Positions 21,818-25,498 of a stretch of DNA of 25,498 nt are shown here, piece after piece. Each line of letters begins with the position of its first letter. The first letter of the stretch is position 1. The notes beneath the pieces were generated by a model. It was not told the origin of the DNA. It searched no databases and saw only the letters and a list, made by a program, of their open reading frames with translations. The position numbers and the translations under genes are program-made. The stretch is from assembly GCA_937907215.1 (NCBI GenBank), contig CALESG010000109.1:1-25498 (forward strand), written 5' to 3'. Source of the stretch: an uncultured Ruminococcus sp. Its GTDB lineage: Bacteria; Bacillota; Clostridia; Oscillospirales; Ruminococcaceae.

Positions 21818-22570
21818 ATGTGTGAATTATTCGGTGCAAGTCTGAAAGAAGATGAAGATATAAGAGGCTATTTATCAGAGTTTTTCAGCCACGGTGTACA
21901 GCATCCTCACGGATGGGGAATATATCGTAAACATCGTGGAGATTTTGAGATTGTAAAAGAGGCTGTCAGTTCTGTAAAAAGCGAACTTGCAAAGGAAATC
22001 ATTCGAGCAACTGAACCTCAAAAGCATTTTATGGCACATATACGACTTGCTACAGCAGGTGCGATCAAAACGGAAAACTGCCATCCGTTCAGTGGAACGG
22101 ATGCATTGGGACAATGCTGGACACTGATACATAATGGCACGATTTATACGGTAAACAGGACTTTTCCGTATCGGTCGGCACAGCAGGGAAACATGGATTC
22201 CGAGCGTGTTTTTCTGTATTTGCTTGACAAGCTGAAGAAGGTACGTCCAGGTAATGAGAGTGAACGTTTTTCAGTGGTAGATGAAGTGGTGCAAGAACTT
22301 TCGGAACAAAACAAGCTGAATCTGATTATCTCAGACGGCGAGGTTCTTTACGTTCACAAAAATATGGAGAAAACACTGTTTTACATAAAAAATGATAACG
22401 GTTATTATTTCAGTACCAAGCCTCTTGACGACGGTGCATGGATGGAGTTTCCGACAGCACAGCTGATAGCTTTTCAGAATGGTGAAAAGCTGTTTTCAGG
22501 GACAAATCACGGTAAAATATTTACTTCTGTAATGCACAGTATTTCTGTATACGATGCGATGAATATATGA
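21818..22570 (+). CDS. Class II glutamine amidotransferase-like hydrolase (YafJ/EgtC family)
   Basis: The 250-residue N-terminal-nucleophile hydrolase begins MCELFGAS with catalytic Cys2 exposed after removal of Met. Further conserved blocks are HPHGWGIY, MAHIRLATAGAI with the oxyanion/binding Arg, ENCHPFSG, IHNGTI (Asn-Gly) and DSERVFLYLL. This is the YafJ/EgtC group rather than a synthetase-fused glutaminase. EgtC removes gamma-glutamyl groups in ergothioneine synthesis, and in that pathway EgtA is a glutamate-cysteine ligase. Adjacency to gshA suggests gamma-glutamyl-thiol chemistry here, although no EgtB or EgtD gene is in the window. AGGAG precedes the ATG, 5 bases after the gshA stop. 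Confidence 0.85.
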   Translation: MCELFGASLKEDEDIRGYLSEFFSHGVQHPHGWGIYRKHRGDFEIVKEAVSSVKSELAKEIIRATEPQKHFMAHIRLATAGAIKTENCHPFSGTDALGQCWTLIHNGTIYTVNRTFPYRSAQQGNMDSERVFLYLLDKLKKVRPGNESERFSVVDEVVQELSEQNKLNLIISDGEVLYVHKNMEKTLFYIKNDNGYYFSTKPLDDGAWMEFPTAQLIAFQNGEKLFSGTNHGKIFTSVMHSISVYDAMNI

Positions 22571-22618
22571 GGTACTGTACTGACTTTGAAAAATTTTCAA
22601 AAAATATTATAAAACCTA

Positions 22619-22647
22619 TCGACAAGGCAGGAAAAGTACACTATAAT
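22619..22647 (+). promoter_or_regulatory. Promoter upstream of the inverted-repeat element
   Basis: TCGACA (22619-22624), a 17-base spacer and TATAAT (22642-22647) form a good vegetative promoter. It is followed by GCCTATCAATCAGGC, a short dyad. It lacks the LysR-type module. It would transcribe the 108-bp element at 22709 and possibly the second Rrf2 gene. The rest of 22571-22700 holds nothing else I recognise. Confidence 0.5.
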
Positions 22648-22708
22648 ACAAATTTAGCCTATCAATCAGGCAAAATAAATAAGATTAGATGTAATCATAA
22701 TATATAAG

Positions 22709-22816
22709 AACCTGTATTCAAAAATTAAAGCATACTGTCGTATGATAAGTTTTTTCAACGCAGTCATATACAAAATTTGCCAAAAAGACATAGGTGTTAT
22801 CCTATGAATACAGGTT
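22709..22816. repeat. 108-bp element with perfect 12-bp terminal inverted repeats
   Basis: AACCTGTATTCA (22709-22720) and TGAATACAGGTT (22805-22816) are perfect inverted repeats. The interior holds two more hairpins, CATAC-tgtc-GTATG (22731-22744) and CATAGG-tgttat-CCTATG (22789-22806). On the plus strand the right arm runs into TTTTTAAA. It could be a miniature inverted-repeat element, a leftover insertion-sequence end pair, or a transcribed structured RNA served by the promoter at 22619. On the minus strand a short frame starting MSFWQILYMTALKKL crosses it, too short to trust. Confidence 0.5.
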
Positions 22817-22919
22817 TTTAAAGCTATCTATACAGAAATTTACTATGTTTTCAAGGATTTTGTTCTTAGAATCAATAGAAATGCCGACTTTGCAACCTTA
22901 AAATAATTTTCAGAAACAC

Positions 22920-22948
22920 TTGAATTCATACTAAATCTATGATATAAT
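22920..22948 (+). promoter_or_regulatory. Promoter of the second Rrf2 gene
   Basis: TTGAAT (22920-22925), a 17-base spacer and TATAAT (22943-22948) lie 33 bases before the Rrf2 ATG. The CTATGATATAATTAGGTATAG segment over the -10 (starting at 22937) is partly symmetric and could be an autoregulatory Rrf2 site. AGGGAG precedes the ATG. Confidence 0.6.
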
Positions 22949-22981
22949 TAGGTATAGTAATTTTATCAGGGAGTGACCAGT

Positions 22982-23413
22982 ATGAAGATTTCAACAAAAG
23001 GCAGATATGCACTGCGAATGGCGGTATATCTGGCAAAACACCAATGTGACGATTATGTTTCGCTGAAGGAGATTGCCGAAAGCGAGGGTATATCAAAAAA
23101 ATATCTTGAGCAAATTGTCCCCATGCTGAACAGAGCCGGTCTGCTCCGAACTACACGTGGAAATAAAGGCGGGTATTTGCTGACAAAAAAAGCCGGTGAG
23201 ATAACAGTTGGTGATATTCTCCGTGCTACTGAGGGAAATCTTGCTCCAATTGCCTGTCTTGAATACGATGACAATGATTGTCCAAGAAAAGCTCAATGCT
23301 CCACGCTTTTTGTCTGGGAGGGACTTTATAAGCAGATCAGTGGATATCTTGACAGTATCACCGTTCAGGATATTGCCGATCGTGACGGAAATGGCGATGA
23401 TTACAGTATATAA
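22982..23413 (+). CDS. Rrf2-family regulator, IscR-like (second copy)
   Basis: The 143-residue protein starts MKISTKGRYALRMAVYLA, followed by the winged HTH (SLKEIAESEGISKKYLEQIV), the wing RGNKGGYLLTKK and the helix that joins the dimer. Cys92, Cys100 and Cys106 are placed like the Fe-S cluster ligands of IscR. ATG 22982 follows AGGGAG at 8 bases; the earlier GTG at 22973 lies inside that site. It is a single-gene unit with its own promoter and a terminator 100 bases downstream. No isc or suf genes adjoin it here, so the targets are unknown. It could cross-regulate cysK or the other Rrf2 operon (inference). Confidence 0.87.
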   Translation: MKISTKGRYALRMAVYLAKHQCDDYVSLKEIAESEGISKKYLEQIVPMLNRAGLLRTTRGNKGGYLLTKKAGEITVGDILRATEGNLAPIACLEYDDNDCPRKAQCSTLFVWEGLYKQISGYLDSITVQDIADRDGNGDDYSI

Positions 23414-23512
23414 ATAATGCATATCCTGTAGTGAGTGCTTAACTTGAACAGTATCAAAGTTGGTATTATATAATTTAAGGAATGGATAATTTTTTTGTAT
23501 GAAAAATTGAAG

Positions 23513-23553
23513 AAATGAGGTTTTAAACTTTTCTCTGTTTAAAGCCTCATTTT
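23513..23553 (+). terminator. Rho-independent terminator after the second Rrf2 gene
   Basis: A 16-bp stem with one G-U pair, AAATGAGGTTTTAAAC (23513-23528) and GTTTAAAGCCTCATTT (23537-23552), has an 8-base loop and is followed by TTAATATAA. It is long and AT-rich but clearly hairpin-forming, 100 bases after the Rrf2 stop. Confidence 0.75.
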
Positions 23554-23581
23554 AATATAATCGAGAAAGTTGTGTATCTAA

Positions 23582-23755
23582 ATGAGTAAAATAATTACGA
23601 GAGCTGAGGCGTGGGAACTGCTGAAGAAGTACAATAAAAAACATTTTCACTTCATATACACACTCACTGTTTAGGGTGCTATGAATTATTTTGAAAATGA
23701 TGAATTGTCAACCCCAAACAGGACGGAAATTATTGGACCGAATGGTAAGCTTTAA
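23582..23755 (+). pseudogene. HD-domain phosphohydrolase-like gene remnant
   Basis: ATG at 23582 begins MSKIITRAEAWELLKKYNKK, the usual start of a small HD-domain hydrolase family (compare ITREEAWELLKKYN and FHLQHALTVEG in relatives). The frame meets TAG at 23672-23674 exactly where Glu is expected (LTV-stop-GAMNYFEN), then continues for 27 codons to TAA at 23753. The catalytic HD region is absent. It is therefore both interrupted and truncated. There is no function to expect. Confidence 0.65.
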
Positions 23756-23841
23756 ATTGAATTAGAGAAAGATAAAACTTGTCTGTTTAATGGATGCATG
23801 ATTTTTTTATCTATGTATAGTATAAAATTTTGAACTGCCAC

Positions 23842-23870
23842 TTGTTTTTTTTGCATAAATATGATACAAT
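23842..23870 (+). promoter_or_regulatory. Promoter of the secreted GH16-like gene
   Basis: TTGTTT (23842-23847), a 17-base spacer and TACAAT (23865-23870) lie 35 bases before the ATG. The ribosome binding site is GGAG at 23891-23894. Confidence 0.5.
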
Positions 23871-23905
23871 AGAATTAGAAAACATATATTGGAGTGTGCT
23901 TTTTT

Positions 23906-25498
23906 ATGAAACATCTTATGCTGGATATTTTTAAGCGTACATTAAGCTTTATGACTGTAACGACCGTATTTTGCATGATACCTTTTTCGCAGAATATAGC
24001 CGCAGTTGATGATACGGATATTTTTTACGATGATTTTACCGATTCATGGCTAGATATTAACAAATGGCTGATCGCTGAGAAAAACTGGGGCGGTACAGTG
24101 ACGGAAAACGGTGAAAAAGTTGACTATAACGGCGGTGTGATTTCTGAAAATGTTGCTGTTCGTGACGGAAATCTGGTTTTCACAGGTCTTGGTAATTTAT
24201 ACGAAGGAGAGCAAAATGGTATAAACAGTGACGGCAGCCGTCGTTTGGACGGAAAACGCTGCGGTGGTGCGATTGCTACAAGAGACTATTATGCCTCCGG
24301 AAGCTATGAAATACGTGCTAAAATCGCTCCGGAGCTTGGTTGCTGCTCGGCAATGTGGACATTTGAATATGAAGAGGATTATTCCGGAGATACACTGGAA
24401 ATCACTAATCACGAGATCGACATTGAGTTTCCCGGACGTGACAAAAATGACGAGCTTAGCCTTAGCCATGCACTCTGTACCACCTGGGTCACGGAGGAGG
24501 ATTACAAAACAAAATCTGTAGATTGCGGCAATCAGTCAGACGGCGAATTTCACACATACCGCTTAGATTGGCATACCGGCAGCGATACTGAGATACCGAG
24601 AGTTGAGTATTATTTTGATGATGTGCTGACCTATACAGCTTATGAGTATATTCCCACAAATGAAAGTCGATTCTGGCTTGGTTTGTGGTTCCCAAAATAC
24701 TGGGCAGGTACGCCGGATTTTGATACGACAGAATTTGTAATTGACTATGTAAAGATCACGCCGTTTCATGAAAGCGGAGATACTCCTCAGCATGAATCCT
24801 ATCCGGAAAGCGGCTGGGCAGATCCGGTTGCAGCGATGCCAAAAGGCTGGCTGCTTTGGCATACCTACAGCGAATATACTGCATTAGACAGCAAGATGTA
24901 TCTTCGAACTCCGGACGGTAACACAGAGGAAATCAGCGGTGATTTCGTTCATGCTATGAACGGCAGCTTCGGTGTCACACCTGAACAAATCACATTTATG
25001 GCAATCGACAAAGCGGCTGACGAATGGGATGTTTACCTCTATGATAATGGGAATATCAAAAACCTCACGCAGAACAGCGGATTCAGAAATGAAGATCCAA
25101 AATGGTCGCCTGACGGGAAACAAATCGTATTCAAGCGTGGATATTGGGATAACAGTATCGGTGATTTTGTGTATGATCTTGCTTTGCTTGATATAAATAC
25201 ACAAGAGGTAACTATGCTGACAAATGATCGTGCAGAGGACGCAATGCCTTTCTTTTCTGAGGACGGAAAATACATCTATTTTACACGATATACGGACAGC
25301 ATAGGCTCTATTTGCCGCATGGATACGATAACTCACGAAATTGTGGATGTTTACAGCGAAAATGGCGTAACTTCGTATTATCCAATTGTGAAGGGTCAGT
25401 GTGTTTACTTCGCAAAATGGTACAGTGCTGATAATCATTGCGACCAGATGATGTGCTATGATGGCAGCAAGACTTTTACTCTGCCGTTCAATTCTGAA
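23906..25498 (+). CDS. Secreted GH16-like glycoside hydrolase with a C-terminal beta-propeller (partial)
   Basis: The frame is open for 531 codons from ATG 23906 to the window edge. Residues 1-33 look like a signal peptide (TLSFMTVTTVFCMIPF core). From about residue 38 a GH16-type jelly roll follows: DDFTDSWLDINKW, then GGAIATRDYYASGSYEIRAKI, and the catalytic motif HEIDIEF with Glu170 (nucleophile), Asp172 and Glu174 (acid/base). RLDWHTG and FWLGLWFPKYWAG are further GH16-like blocks. From about residue 290 the protein switches to TolB/DPP-like propeller repeats (EDPKWSPDGKQIVFKRG, EDAMPFFSEDGKYIYFTRY). GH16 enzymes cleave beta-glucans and related polysaccharides outside the cell. The pairing with a propeller is unusual and its role is unknown. 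No stop codon is in view. Confidence 0.82.
   Translation, partial: MKHLMLDIFKRTLSFMTVTTVFCMIPFSQNIAAVDDTDIFYDDFTDSWLDINKWLIAEKNWGGTVTENGEKVDYNGGVISENVAVRDGNLVFTGLGNLYEGEQNGINSDGSRRLDGKRCGGAIATRDYYASGSYEIRAKIAPELGCCSAMWTFEYEEDYSGDTLEITNHEIDIEFPGRDKNDELSLSHALCTTWVTEEDYKTKSVDCGNQSDGEFHTYRLDWHTGSDTEIPRVEYYFDDVLTYTAYEYIPTNESRFWLGLWFPKYWAGTPDFDTTEFVIDYVKITPFHESGDTPQHESYPESGWADPVAAMPKGWLLWHTYSEYTALDSKMYLRTPDGNTEEISGDFVHAMNGSFGVTPEQITFMAIDKAADEWDVYLYDNGNIKNLTQNSGFRNEDPKWSPDGKQIVFKRGYWDNSIGDFVYDLALLDINTQEVTMLTNDRAEDAMPFFSEDGKYIYFTRYTDSIGSICRMDTITHEIVDVYSENGVTSYYPIVKGQCVYFAKWYSADNHCDQMMCYDGSKTFTLPFNSE

Noticed and set aside
24884..25438. Minus-strand frame of 184 residues
   Set aside because: It lies antisense within the GH16/propeller coding frame, which is open across the whole segment and has clear motifs.
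1..25498. CRISPR arrays, tRNA or rRNA genes, T-box or SAM riboswitches
   Set aside because: I looked for regularly spaced repeats, cloverleaf tails and the known leader consensus motifs before the cysteine genes and saw none.

Overview
The window looks like chromosome from a gut or rumen Firmicute, most likely an Oscillospiraceae/Ruminococcus relative. This is inferred from the low-to-moderate GC, strong AGGAG ribosome binding sites, TTGACA/TATAAT promoters with 17-base spacers, IscR/CymR-like Rrf2 regulators, a PorCDAB-type oxidoreductase and a secreted GH16-like protein. I could not compare it with any database.

Layout. (1) 1-1000 is scar tissue: the tail of an unidentified gene, a frameshifted and internally deleted YaiI/YqxD (DUF188) gene fused to the 3' part of an Rpn-type nuclease gene, and two hairpins. 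(2) 978-3735 is a mobile-element remnant: a small XRE regulator, a divergent P4/D5-type primase-helicase, and just behind it a set of direct and inverted TGACGGGTT repeats that resemble a replication origin. (3) 3756-9294 is a six-gene operon: two small membrane proteins, a deviant CooS (carbon monoxide dehydrogenase-like) protein with a histidine-rich N-terminus and an Asp where a C-cluster cysteine is expected, and a complete TauABC/SsuABC-like transporter. (4) 9554-10668 is cysK with its own promoter and terminator. (5) 10672-17733 is a long operon: Rrf2 regulator, serine acetyltransferase (split by an in-frame TGA), SGNH hydrolase, broken rhodanese, four-subunit 2-oxoacid:ferredoxin oxidoreductase, aminotransferase and LysR regulator. 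(6) 17737-19156 is a decayed second transporter of the same type. (7) 19162-22570 holds a PaaK-like CoA ligase, a glutamate-cysteine ligase and an EgtC/YafJ-like amidotransferase. (8) 22571-25498 holds a 108-bp inverted-repeat element, a second Rrf2 regulator, an HD-domain pseudogene and the 5' part of a secreted GH16-like/beta-propeller protein.

The unifying signal is a promoter module of about 68 bp found four times (3756, 10672, 17737, 19162). Each copy has a 17-bp dyad close to TATAGATTGAATCTATA, then exactly 5 bases, then a 23-base block starting TTATAG and ending in the -35 box, then 16-17 bases and TATAAT. This has the architecture of a LysR-type activator site, and the LysR gene at 16802 lies inside the set. 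The four units would link the CooS-like/transporter operon to cysteine synthesis, sulfur-type uptake, 2-oxoacid/acyl-CoA chemistry and gamma-glutamyl-thiol chemistry. My inference is a sulfur-responsive regulon for an imported small organosulfur (or similar) compound, with the CooS-like protein as a reductase of unknown substrate rather than a CO dehydrogenase. The substrate and the enzyme's reaction cannot be read from the sequence.
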